DNA of 6,574 nucleotides from Alphaproteobacteria bacterium. Lineage in GTDB: Bacteria; Pseudomonadota; Alphaproteobacteria; RF32; CAG-239. Both the position numbers and the translations under genes were made by a program. Under the pieces are notes generated by a model. It did no database searches and was not told where the DNA came from. It saw only the letters and a list, made by a program, of their open reading frames with translations. Shown piece after piece: positions 1 to 5,752 of the stretch. The stretch's first letter is position 1; every line of letters starts with the position of its first letter. The DNA lies in NCBI GenBank assembly GCA_017477035.1, contig JAFUXW010000109.1:1-6574 (forward strand). The letters run 5' to 3'.

Positions 1-780
1 ATTGATGTTAAAAGTAAAAATGGGCCGGTCGATGTGGATAGTATTCGTAAAGAATTATCAGGTCTTAAGCTTGATGAATTGACATTGCAAGCCGTTGGTC
101 AGACAGGCGAACAGCTTATGATTAGAGCACAAGCCAACAACGCTGATGAAGAAAGTCAACGTATAGCTGTGAATCAAATTAAAGAGATTTTGGGCAAAGA
201 TTTTACGTTTGAACGCATTGAATCTGTGGGGCCTCAAGTTGGTGATGAACTGAAATTATCTGGTATTTTGGCCTCAGTATTTGCTTGTGTTGCCATTAGT
301 TTATATATATGGTTCCGTTTTGAGTGGCGTTTTGCTTTAGGTGCTTTAATAGGTTTGTTTCATGACTTACTCATTACGGTAGGATTGCTTTCTATGATGC
401 ACTTTGAATTCAGTCTTACCACAATTGCCGCTATCTTAACTTTAGCAGGTTATTCGGTGAATGATACGGTTGTTACATATGACCGTATCAGAGAAAATTT
501 GCAAAAATTCAAAAAAATGCCGCAATATGATTTACTGAATAAGAGTATTAATGATATTTTCTCCCGCACTATTTTAACAAGCTTAACGACATTATTTGCA
601 TCTTTAGCCCTGTTGATATTCGGTGGGGATGCTTTGCGTAGTTTTGCTTTTGTAATAACAGCCGGTATTGTTATCGGAACATATTCTTCAATATATGTAT
701 CGGTAGCAATTTTGAATTTCTTTGATTTGCATAAGGCGGCAGCTGCAGATGAAGAAGTAAATCCGTTTGGTAACGCGTAA
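1..780 (+). CDS. secF: Protein translocase subunit SecF (5' end cut by window)
   Basis: SecF is the inner-membrane partner of SecD in the Sec translocon and uses the proton motive force to help pull exported proteins across the membrane. The reading frame is open from base 1, so the true start lies outside the window. An in-frame GTG at 34 lies inside the first periplasmic domain and is not a credible start. The 259 visible codons cover the end of that domain (GPVDVDSIRKELSGL near codons 9-23), then five predicted membrane helices from about codon 86. Family motifs are clear: ESVGPQVGDEL before TM2, GLFHDLLITVG, AGYSVNDTVVTYDRIREN at about codons 149-166, and SRTILTSLTTL. About 50-60 residues including TM1 are missing compared with the usual length of about 300. 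secD would be expected just upstream. The gene ends 21 bases before a strong terminator, so it is probably last in its operon. Confidence 0.95.
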   Translation: MDVKSKNGPVDVDSIRKELSGLKLDELTLQAVGQTGEQLMIRAQANNADEESQRIAVNQIKEILGKDFTFERIESVGPQVGDELKLSGILASVFACVAISLYIWFRFEWRFALGALIGLFHDLLITVGLLSMMHFEFSLTTIAAILTLAGYSVNDTVVTYDRIRENLQKFKKMPQYDLLNKSINDIFSRTILTSLTTLFASLALLIFGGDALRSFAFVITAGIVIGTYSSIYVSVAILNFFDLHKAAAADEEVNPFGNA

Positions 781-801
781 TTTGTGGTTGCATGGAATGG
801 T

Positions 802-835
802 AACCGGAGCTTGTTTTTAAGCTCCGGTTTTTTTT
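802..835 (+). terminator. Rho-independent terminator after secF
   Basis: A perfect 11-bp stem (AACCGGAGCTT at 802-812 pairing with AAGCTCCGGTT at 819-829) encloses a 6-base loop and runs directly into eight Ts (828-835). It closes the secF transcription unit and insulates the following gene. Confidence 0.93.
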
Positions 836-863
836 GTTGTTATATTTTGTAAAATTTTTTGAA

Positions 864-892
864 TTGACATCTGTGGAAAAAATATATCTAAT
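864..892 (+). promoter_or_regulatory. Sigma70-type promoter of the outer-membrane protein gene
   Basis: A consensus -35 TTGACA (864-869) is followed after exactly 17 bases by TCTAAT (887-892), one mismatch from the -10 consensus. This puts the start of transcription near 899 and gives a leader of about 45 bases before the ATG at 944. It sits just after the secF terminator, so the downstream gene has its own strong housekeeping promoter. Confidence 0.7.
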
Positions 893-943
893 ATGTCTGG
901 AAGATGTATTCTTTCTCGTTTTAACAGATAAAGGACAATAAAC

Positions 944-1567
944 ATGAAGAAAATTTTATTGCTTGCAGGTGTTGCATGTTTGGTGGCTGCTAATGTTTCA
1001 GCCTTTGAATTTAATCCGTATGTTGCGGCAAAAGCAAAATATATGCTTGCTCGTAATGAGATAAAAGCTACAGGTGTAAATGAAGGAAAAGTTAAAGCTC
1101 ACGATGATGTCTGGGGAGGCTCTGTAGCAGCAGGAACAATCTATCCGGTATCAACCGGAAATTTCCGTTTTGAAATTGAATATACAAAGAATGCAGATGC
1201 TAAGAAACATTTGAAGAATGGCCCTGAAATGAAAGTTAAAACTCAGGCTGCGTTGTTTAATGTATATTTCGATCTTGATATGCAGAGCCAAATTCCGGTT
1301 ACTCCGTATGCAGGTGTAGGTTTAGGTTGGGGTAGATCAGAGTTTTCTGCCGGTAATTTAAAAAATAAAGAAGATGGGGTGGCATTGCAAATCGGTGCCG
1401 GTATAGGTTACAGAGTTTGTGAACACGCAGTGTTGGATTTCGGTTATCGTTATATTACTTACGGTGATTTTGATAAAGAATATCGTATTCCGGGAAGCTA
1501 TTATGAGAAATATGACTACAAACCGCACGCTCACGAATTTACTTTGGGGTTAAGATACGAATTTTAA
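944..1567 (+). CDS. Outer-membrane beta-barrel protein, OmpA/OmpX-like fold
   Basis: This 207-residue protein has a classical Sec signal peptide: MKK, then a hydrophobic core, with probable cleavage after VSA (residue 20), giving a mature protein of 187 residues. The mature part alternates polar and hydrophobic residues with many aromatics and glycines, for example FRFEIEYTK (74-82), VTPYAGVGLGWGRSEF (119-134), GAGIGYRV (151-158) and AVLDFGYRYITYG (162-174). It ends HEFTLGLRYEF, a terminal beta strand with the C-terminal Phe recognised by the BAM assembly machinery. Size and pattern fit an eight-strand barrel of the broad OMP_b-brl family. A Shine-Dalgarno AAGGAC (931-936) lies 7 bases before the ATG. 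The gene is alone between its own promoter and terminator. The family is clear but the function is not: adhesin, structural or immune-exposed roles are all possible. Confidence 0.85.
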   Translation: MKKILLLAGVACLVAANVSAFEFNPYVAAKAKYMLARNEIKATGVNEGKVKAHDDVWGGSVAAGTIYPVSTGNFRFEIEYTKNADAKKHLKNGPEMKVKTQAALFNVYFDLDMQSQIPVTPYAGVGLGWGRSEFSAGNLKNKEDGVALQIGAGIGYRVCEHAVLDFGYRYITYGDFDKEYRIPGSYYEKYDYKPHAHEFTLGLRYEF

Positions 1568-1587
1568 TATGATTTTATAGAAAAAAC

Positions 1588-1612
1588 AACCCGTCGCTTT
1601 GGTCGACGGGTT
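1588..1612. terminator. Bidirectional terminator between convergent genes
   Basis: A 9-bp stem AACCCGTCG (1588-1596) and CGACGGGTT (1604-1612) has a 7-base loop. A run of six As (1581-1586) lies on the left, which is a U-tract for minus-strand transcripts, and a T-rich but interrupted stretch follows on the right. It therefore best fits the minus-strand gene ending at 1617 and also serves the plus-strand barrel gene ending at 1567. Confidence 0.85.
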
Positions 1613-1616
1613 ATTC

Positions 1617-1856
1617 TTATTTTTCTTTCATCATTTTTTTAAGTTCTTTCTTTTTGGCTTTACGCTCATCTTTATACTTTTCAATGCAATCTTTGGTTTT
1701 TACGTCTTCATCATTGAGGCAATTTTTTAGCGATTCGCGAGTTGTCTTTTCCATTTGCATATACTCAGGAGTATTTTTATATTCATGGTGTTTTGCATTT
1801 ACCGGATTGGCGCTGAGGGAAAGAACAACAGCAGCTGCAGTCAATAAATTATTCAT
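1617..1856 (-). CDS. Small exported lysine-rich protein with two cysteines, unknown function
   Basis: I do not recognise this 79-residue protein. The first 21 residues (MNNLLTAAAVVLSLSANPVNA) look like a cleavable signal peptide ending in a good NA/K junction, although the n-region lacks the usual positive charge. The mature part of about 58 residues is helical and strongly basic, with 16 lysines, and finishes in the highly charged DERKAKKKELKKMMKEK. Cys46 and Cys57, ten residues apart (KNCLNDEDVKTKDC), could form an intramolecular disulfide in the periplasm. The start at 1856 is chosen because AAGGAG lies 8 bases upstream. A longer frame reaches back to a TTG at 1889, but that has no ribosome binding site and would put the Shine-Dalgarno inside the gene. 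The gene converges on the barrel gene and diverges from the Nudix gene. A periplasmic location is inferred. Confidence 0.72.
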   Translation of the reverse strand: MNNLLTAAAVVLSLSANPVNAKHHEYKNTPEYMQMEKTTRESLKNCLNDEDVKTKDCIEKYKDERKAKKKELKKMMKEK

Positions 1857-1862
1857 AATTTC

Positions 1863-1870
1863 TCTCCTTA
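1863..1870 (-). promoter_or_regulatory. Ribosome binding site fixing the small exported protein start
   Basis: On the minus strand TAAGGAGA precedes ATG (1856-1854) with a normal spacer. It supports the 79-residue form over a longer one starting at TTG 1889. Confidence 0.75.
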
Positions 1871-1889
1871 TTTGATTGTTATCGTCCAA

Positions 1890-1917
1890 GATATAATCAT
1901 TGAAAAGTAATAATCAA
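1890..1917 (-). promoter_or_regulatory. Candidate promoter for the small exported protein gene
   Basis: Read on the minus strand, TTGATT (1917-1912) is followed after 16 bases by TATATC (1895-1890). Both boxes are imperfect, so this is only a candidate. Its -10 overlaps the -10 proposed for the divergent Nudix gene. Confidence 0.3.
1892..1897 (+). promoter_or_regulatory. Candidate -10 box for the Nudix gene
   Basis: A perfect TATAAT lies 55 bases before the ATG at 1953, and transcription would start near 1904. No good -35 is seen at 16-18 bases upstream (TATTTG at 1869-1874 is the 17-base option), so the promoter may be weak or need an activator. Confidence 0.4.
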
Positions 1918-1952
1918 TGTGGTATTAAAAACAATAATAAGGAGATAAAATT

Positions 1953-2402
1953 ATGAATAAAGAAAATGAAAAAACAAGCTCGGCAGAAATTATAAACGAT
2001 GCATTGATTAAGTCGAAACGTGATGTGGCTGCCGGATTAATTATGTGTGACGGCTTGTTGTTGATTGCCCAGCGTAAACATGGTAAAAGTTTGGAATACA
2101 AGTGGGAATTTCCCGGAGGAAAACTGGAGCAGGGTGAAACTTTGGAAGAATGCTTGAAACGCGAAATGATGGAAGAAATGGGGCTGGAAATTTTTATCGA
2201 TAAACATTTTGTTGACAGTAGTTATGACTATGATTTCGGTACCATTGTTTTACATTCTTTTTGGGCAACCTGCAAAAGTAAAGATATACCATTAGTGCTA
2301 GAACATGAACAATATAAATGGGTAAATCCGAAAGATTTGCCGAAATATGATTTTGCACCGGCTGATAAGCCGATAATTGAGGCAATTTTGGGATTGCTAT
2401 AG
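1953..2402 (+). CDS. mutT: MutT-type Nudix hydrolase (probable 8-oxo-dGTP diphosphatase)
   Basis: This is a 149-residue Nudix protein. The complete Nudix box GX5EX7REUXEEXGU is present at residues 56-78: G56, E62, R70-E71, E74-E75, G77-L78. The Mg2+-binding glutamates E71, E74 and E75 are intact. Before it come VAAGLIMCDGLLLIAQR (25-41) and KWEFPGGK (50-57), the MutT-like N-terminal strand and loop. The family hydrolyses nucleoside diphosphate derivatives. The WEFPGGK and DLPKYDF/PADKPII segments favour the MutT group, which removes 8-oxo-dGTP from the nucleotide pool, but substrate cannot be proven from sequence. About 24 residues precede the usual MutT start. The chosen ATG has AAGGAG (1939-1944) 8 bases upstream, so this extension is probably real. 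No terminator is seen before atpD, so some read-through into the ATPase operon is possible. Confidence 0.88.
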   Translation: MNKENEKTSSAEIINDALIKSKRDVAAGLIMCDGLLLIAQRKHGKSLEYKWEFPGGKLEQGETLEECLKREMMEEMGLEIFIDKHFVDSSYDYDFGTIVLHSFWATCKSKDIPLVLEHEQYKWVNPKDLPKYDFAPADKPIIEAILGLL

Positions 2403-2516
2403 CTCATTTTGTTTTCTTTTAAGATAAAGTTAACGCAAATCAGATATTATTTATGCAAAAGTGGAAAAGTTCTTCTGCAATGATTATGTCATTGTAAAAA
2501 TGAAATAGGCAAAGAA
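2403..2516 (+). promoter_or_regulatory. Leader region of the N-ATPase operon
   Basis: These 114 bases separate mutT from atpD and probably hold the operon promoter. TATTAT at 2445-2450 is a plausible -10 but no convincing -35 lies at 16-18 bases upstream. Between it and the start codon is a hairpin-like inverted repeat: CAATGA (2478-2483), loop TTATG, TCATTG (2489-2494), extendable to 8 bp with one G-U pair. It is not followed by a T-run, so it is not a terminator. The Shine-Dalgarno before atpD is poor (AGG at 2507-2509). Confidence 0.35.
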
Positions 2517-3941
2517 ATGACAGAGCATAAAAATATCGGATATATATCGGCAATCAACGGTGGTGTGGTGGAAGTTGTTTTTCCCAAAGAACTACCTTCA
2601 ATAAATAATGAATTAAAGATTGGAAATGTGGTTGCTGAAGTGCAAGGCTATATTGACAGGCATACCGTGCGCGCAGTCGTTATGGGACCGACACAAAGTT
2701 TGTCACGTAATTCCGAAGTTATTGATAGTGGGCATTCGATAGAAGTTCCGGTTGGCGAAAAAACATTGGGAAGAATGTTTAATGTTTTTGGTGAGCCTAT
2801 AGATAAGGGACAAAAAATAGAATCTAAATATCAAAAATCTATTCACGCCAAATCATTGCCGCTTAATAAGCGAAAAGCAAGTTCTGAAATTTTTATTTCC
2901 GGTATTAAGGCAATTGACTTACTTGCTCCTATGGAGCGAGGTGGTAAAGCCGGATTGTTCGGCGGAGCCGGAGTAGGTAAGACTGTATTAATTACCGAAT
3001 TGATTAATAATATGGTCGGGCGTTATGAAGGGGTCAGTATTTTTTGCGGTGTTGGCGAACGTTCTCGAGAAGGTGAACAACTGTATCGGGAAATGAAGCA
3101 AGCAGGTGTTCTTGATAAAACAGTAATGGTATTCGGACAAATGAACGAGGCTCCAGGAATTCGTTTCAGGGTTCCGTTTACGGGGTTAACAATGGCGGAA
3201 TATTTTCGCGATAACGAAAAGAAAGATGTGTTATTGTTGATTGATAATATTTTTCGTTTTGTACAAGCCGGTTCAGAAGTATCTGTTTTGCTCGGGCAAA
3301 TTCCTTCGCGTGTTGGATATCAGCCTACTTTGGGAACGGATATTGCCGATTTGCAAGAACGCATTGCTTCTACAGATGAGGCAGCTATAACATCTATTCA
3401 GGCAGTATATGTTCCGGCTGATGATTTTACCGATCCGTCGGCAGTACACACATTTGCACACCTGTCTTCAAGTATTGTGCTGTCACGAGCGCGCGCTTCT
3501 CAAGGTCTGTATCCGGCTGTTGATCCGCTTAATTCGTCTTCAAATATGCTGATTCCGCAAATAGTTGGTGAGCGCCATTATAAAGTTGCTGTTGCTGTTA
3601 GGAAATGTTTGGCAGAATATGAAGAATTAAAAGATATTATAGCAATGCTTGGTTTTGATGAATTACCAGAGCACGACCAACAAACTGTTTTGACGGCTCG
3701 TAAACTGGAGAGATTTTTAACTCAACCTTTTTATACTACATATCAATTTACCGGTATGGAAGGTAGAACTGTCGATTTAGAAAAAACAATAGAAGGCTGT
3801 GAACGTATTTTATCCGGAGAATTTAATTATTTATCGGAAAACGATTTCTTTATGGTCGGCGATATTGATGAAGTTATTGAAAAGACCAAAGATAAAAAAG
3901 CAGCTTATGAAAAGATGAAAGCTGAGGAAGAAAATTTATGA
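2517..3941 (+). CDS. atpD: N-ATPase catalytic beta subunit AtpD
   Basis: This is the catalytic subunit of the soluble head, which binds and hydrolyses or makes ATP. It has 474 residues, full length for the family. Visible motifs are the P-loop GGAGVGKT (149-156, with K155 and T156), GVGER with the catalytic Glu E181, the Walker B strand VLLLIDNIFRF (D243), VPADDFTDP (299-307), and the lever loop DELPEHD (381-387) in place of the usual DELSEED. The N-ATPase variant is suggested by GERSREG, VMVFGQMNE, LTMAEYFRD, FRFVQAGSEVS, AVHTFAHLSSS and ELKDIIAMLG, wordings I associate with N-type beta subunits. It is the first gene of the operon, whereas ordinary F-type operons place atpD near the end. It overlaps atpC by 4 bases (ATGA). 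An unusual detail is QMNEAPGIR where most beta subunits have QMNEPPGAR. Confidence 0.95.
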   Translation: MTEHKNIGYISAINGGVVEVVFPKELPSINNELKIGNVVAEVQGYIDRHTVRAVVMGPTQSLSRNSEVIDSGHSIEVPVGEKTLGRMFNVFGEPIDKGQKIESKYQKSIHAKSLPLNKRKASSEIFISGIKAIDLLAPMERGGKAGLFGGAGVGKTVLITELINNMVGRYEGVSIFCGVGERSREGEQLYREMKQAGVLDKTVMVFGQMNEAPGIRFRVPFTGLTMAEYFRDNEKKDVLLLIDNIFRFVQAGSEVSVLLGQIPSRVGYQPTLGTDIADLQERIASTDEAAITSIQAVYVPADDFTDPSAVHTFAHLSSSIVLSRARASQGLYPAVDPLNSSSNMLIPQIVGERHYKVAVAVRKCLAEYEELKDIIAMLGFDELPEHDQQTVLTARKLERFLTQPFYTTYQFTGMEGRTVDLEKTIEGCERILSGEFNYLSENDFFMVGDIDEVIEKTKDKKAAYEKMKAEEENL

Positions 3942-4336
3942 AGTTGCAAATATATACTCCGCTGGGGACGGCTCTTAATTGTGAGATAAAAAAAATAAGT
4001 ATGGAAACACTAAACGGGTATAGAACTTTGTTACCGCGCCATATCGATTTTACAGCGGCAATGAACGCAAATATTTTGAGCTATGTTACTAAAGATAATC
4101 AGGAAAAATTTGTTGCTTGTCACCGCGGGATTGTGGTTAAGAAAAAAGACATGGTAACAGTTACAGTGCAAAAAGCTGTTTTAGGTGATACATTAGATGA
4201 TTTGGAAAATATAATCAGTTTGGAATTTAAACAAGATGAGGAAAATCGCAAGGAACTGAATGCAGCAATGGCCAGATTAGAGGCCGGATTAATTCGTGGA
4301 TTTATTAACCTTAAACAAGGAGGAAACAATGCCTGA
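3938..4336 (+). CDS. atpC: N-ATPase epsilon subunit AtpC
   Basis: The epsilon subunit is part of the rotating central stalk and links the gamma subunit to the c ring. The 132-residue protein has the N-terminal beta-sandwich pattern MKLQIYTPLG, TLLPRHIDF (30-38) in place of the common LPGHA, and HRGIVVKKKDMVTVTV (62-77). A helical C-terminal part follows (about 86-126: TLDDLENIISLEF, then ARLEAGLIRGFINL). It is divergent from typical epsilon proteins, but order and fold cues agree. The start overlaps the atpD stop as ATGA, with GAGGA just upstream, so translation is probably coupled and keeps beta and epsilon in step. The end overlaps the true atpQ start by 8 bases. Confidence 0.88.
   Translation: MKLQIYTPLGTALNCEIKKISMETLNGYRTLLPRHIDFTAAMNANILSYVTKDNQEKFVACHRGIVVKKKDMVTVTVQKAVLGDTLDDLENIISLEFKQDEENRKELNAAMARLEAGLIRGFINLKQGGNNA
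4317..4323 (+). promoter_or_regulatory. Strong ribosome binding site fixing the atpQ start
   Basis: AAGGAGG lies 5 bases before the ATG at 4329 and inside the end of atpC. It favours MPDFEL as the AtpQ start over an ATG 33 bases further upstream (4296) that has no such site. It is the best Shine-Dalgarno in the operon. Confidence 0.8.
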
Positions 4337-4667
4337 TTTCGAACTTCCTCATGAAAAAAAAATTTGCGATAATTTAGTGTATAAAGCAGAGCAAATAAAA
4401 CATCGCCCATATAGAAGATGGAATTCTGAATTTGGTATGATTGCATCGTTAGGTGGAGTAATTATAATTCCGATTTTGCTTGGAATATGGATCGGCGGAT
4501 ATTTGGATGAAAATTTGCCGCAACGCTTTTCATGGCGGTTATCATTATTATTTGTGGGTGCTGTTTGGGGGGCTTTTAATGCTTATTGGTGGCTTAAAAT
4601 AGAAGAAGATAAAATAAGGCAACTGGATAAAGATTGCGTAAAAAAACAAGGAGAAGAGAATGAATGA
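4329..4667 (+). CDS. atpQ: N-ATPase accessory membrane protein AtpQ (AtpI-like)
   Basis: This 112-residue protein has two predicted membrane helices: about residues 35-57 (FGMIASLGGVIIIPILLGIW and the following IGGY) and about 68-90 (FSWRLSLLFVGAVWGAFNAYWW). Between them is the GGYLDENLP turn, typical of the AtpI-like putative F0F1-ATPase subunit family (the ATPase_gene1 group). Both ends are charged and hydrophilic. Position between epsilon and AtpR is diagnostic for N-type operons, where this gene is called atpQ. Proposed roles for the family are c-ring assembly and Mg2+ or Ca2+ handling, but the molecular job is not established. The gene overlaps atpC by 8 bases and atpR by 8 bases, so the whole block is probably co-translated. 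Family placement rests on helix pattern, the LD motif and context. Confidence 0.85.
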   Translation: MPDFELPHEKKICDNLVYKAEQIKHRPYRRWNSEFGMIASLGGVIIIPILLGIWIGGYLDENLPQRFSWRLSLLFVGAVWGAFNAYWWLKIEEDKIRQLDKDCVKKQGEENE

Positions 4668-4995
4668 TAATTTTCTCGAAATTATGTGGCAACAGGCCGA
4701 AAATTGGAGATTAATGATAGCTGTTGTAAGCGGAATTGCGGTAGGAATTGTATATTTTTACAGCTTGCGTTGGAGCGTTAACCATTTAAGTGAACTCAAG
4801 CATAAACTTAAAATTTTTGCTTTAACGGCGTTATGTCGTATGGCTTTGTTTTTTGGTGTTTTATTTTTAATAGGACATAGGAATGTAGCTGTTATTTCAC
4901 TTTATATAATTTCATTTTTTTTAACAAAAGTGGTAATTATTTGGTTTGAAAAAGCACGTTTTTTAAAAGATAATAATAAGCAAAAGGCGGAATGA
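4660..4995 (+). CDS. atpR: N-ATPase accessory membrane protein AtpR
   Basis: This 111-residue protein has three predicted membrane helices at about residues 17-37, 51-72 and 75-96. Helix 2 (KIFALTALCRMALFFGVLFL) carries a buried arginine, R60, and helix 3 carries a lysine, K90 (FFLTKVVIIWF). Charged residues at these points match the AtpR family specific to N-ATPase operons. They have been proposed to contact glutamates of the c subunit during ring assembly; that role is inferred, not shown here. An AAGGAGA (4648-4654) precedes the ATG, which overlaps the atpQ stop. The gene overlaps atpB by 4 bases if the first atpB ATG is used. Nothing in it looks broken. Confidence 0.87.
   Translation: MNDNFLEIMWQQAENWRLMIAVVSGIAVGIVYFYSLRWSVNHLSELKHKLKIFALTALCRMALFFGVLFLIGHRNVAVISLYIISFFLTKVVIIWFEKARFLKDNNKQKAE
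4984..4990 (+). promoter_or_regulatory. Ribosome binding site of atpB; start ambiguous by two codons
   Basis: AAGGCGG ends one base before the ATG at 4992 but 7 bases before a second in-frame ATG at 4998. Spacing favours 4998 (MRFDVDF), whereas the ATGA overlap with atpR favours 4992. The product differs by only two residues. Confidence 0.5.
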
Positions 4996-5735
4996 ATATG
5001 CGATTTGATGTAGATTTTTCCAAATGGTGGGATATTCCGACAGCCGATAAGCAAATCGGCTTAGAAAGCTACGATTCTATAAATTTGATAACTTTCGGTG
5101 ATTTTGCGATTAATGTTACCATATTTAACAGTTGGTTGGTAATTGCTTTGATAGTTCTTTTATCAATTTTGGTTACCCGCAACCTAAAATACGAAAAAGA
5201 GGTTCCAAAATCACAAATTGTGTTAGAAACTCTGGTATTATGGTTACAAAAAGAAGCTAAAGATACCAGCGGAAGTGCAAATAATCAATATTTAGGTATG
5301 GCGCTTGGTTTATTTTGCTTTATTATGGTGGCAAACTTGTTGACATTTATACCATGGTTTCGTCCGCCAACAGCATCGCTTAGTACCACAATGGCCTTGG
5401 CGGCTATAGTGTTTTTTGCAATTCCGTATTTTGCCGTTAAAAATGCAGGAATAAAAGGATATCTGAAAAAATTTACAGAACCGATACCGCTGATGCTTCC
5501 TCTGAATATTTTCAGCGAAATATTTTCGGTTTTGGCAATGGGGTTGCGTTTGTTTGGCAATATGCTAAGTGGAGTGATGTTTGCAATGATATTGAGCGCA
5601 TTTATTCCGTTTGTGGCGCCGTTGCTGATGCAATCACTAGGGCTTTTGACCGGCTCTATTCAAGCTTATATTTTTGCGCTTTTAGCTGTGGTTTACAGCT
5701 CGAGCGTAAAAGATAAACAATCGGAAACAATTTAA
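4992..5735 (+). CDS. atpB: N-ATPase membrane subunit a (AtpB), ion channel
   Basis: Subunit a forms the two half-channels through which ions reach and leave the c ring. The product is 247 residues, or 245 from the second ATG. The essential arginine is present in MGLRLFGNMLSG as R186, with N190 four residues on and Q224 in SIQAYIF, matching E. coli R210, N214 and Q252. Other helices lie near 48-62, 102-121, 132-149 and 205-235. Counting from R186, the site of E. coli E219 is V195, and from Q224 the site of H245 is G217, so that acid/histidine pair is absent. E176 sits ten residues before R186, as in many a subunits, but the common AKP segment is replaced by FSVLAM, a pattern I associate with N-type proteins. 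The gene sits between atpR and atpE, 17 bases before the latter. Confidence 0.93.
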   Translation: MNMRFDVDFSKWWDIPTADKQIGLESYDSINLITFGDFAINVTIFNSWLVIALIVLLSILVTRNLKYEKEVPKSQIVLETLVLWLQKEAKDTSGSANNQYLGMALGLFCFIMVANLLTFIPWFRPPTASLSTTMALAAIVFFAIPYFAVKNAGIKGYLKKFTEPIPLMLPLNIFSEIFSVLAMGLRLFGNMLSGVMFAMILSAFIPFVAPLLMQSLGLLTGSIQAYIFALLAVVYSSSVKDKQSETI

Positions 5736-5752
5736 TATGAAAGGATAAAAAA

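Larger units (their letters stand above)
1849..1960. repeat. Imperfect inverted repeat spanning both divergent start codons
   Basis: The minus-strand stretch 1880-1849 (32 bases) and the plus-strand stretch 1930-1960 (31 bases) align with 29 identities. They share AACAAT, then AATAAGGAGA, then AAATTATGAATAA, with one 2-base gap and one small difference between blocks. Each arm contains the Shine-Dalgarno, the ATG and the first codons of its gene. The arms flank a 49-base divergent promoter region (1881-1929). Confidence 0.75.

Noticed and set aside
34..36. GTG as the start of a 248-residue secF product
   Set aside because: The frame is open back to base 1 and the sequence before it (KNGPV) already fits the SecF first periplasmic domain, so the gene is cut by the window edge.
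944..979. Lipoprotein signal in the barrel protein (Cys12)
   Set aside because: GVAC does not fit a lipobox, whereas a clear signal peptidase I site (VSA/F) follows at residue 20 and the protein ends as a barrel.
1654..1875. Plus-strand open frame of 73 codons opposite the small exported gene
   Set aside because: It has no ribosome binding site and lies wholly antisense to a frame with a signal peptide, a good start and a matching terminator.
1857..1889. An 11-residue longer start (TTG at 1889) for the small minus-strand protein
   Set aside because: It has no ribosome binding site, and the strong AAGGAG for ATG 1856 would lie inside the gene.
1890..1924. Fur-type operator over the mutT promoter
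   Set aside because: ATAATCATT resembles the Fur box core, but the flanking bases match only about 10 of 15 at both copies, which is weak in such AT-rich DNA.
2396..2420. Terminator after mutT
   Set aside because: GCTATAGC is only an 8-base palindrome with no loop, and the following T-rich stretch is interrupted, so no stable hairpin is expected.
4296..4328. Longer AtpQ start at ATG 4296
   Set aside because: The first ATG has no ribosome site, whereas AAGGAGG lies 5 bases before the ATG at 4329.
4120..4446. Minus-strand frame of 108 codons
   Set aside because: It is antisense to atpC and atpQ, has no recognisable domain and is explained by the AT-rich coding pattern of the other strand.
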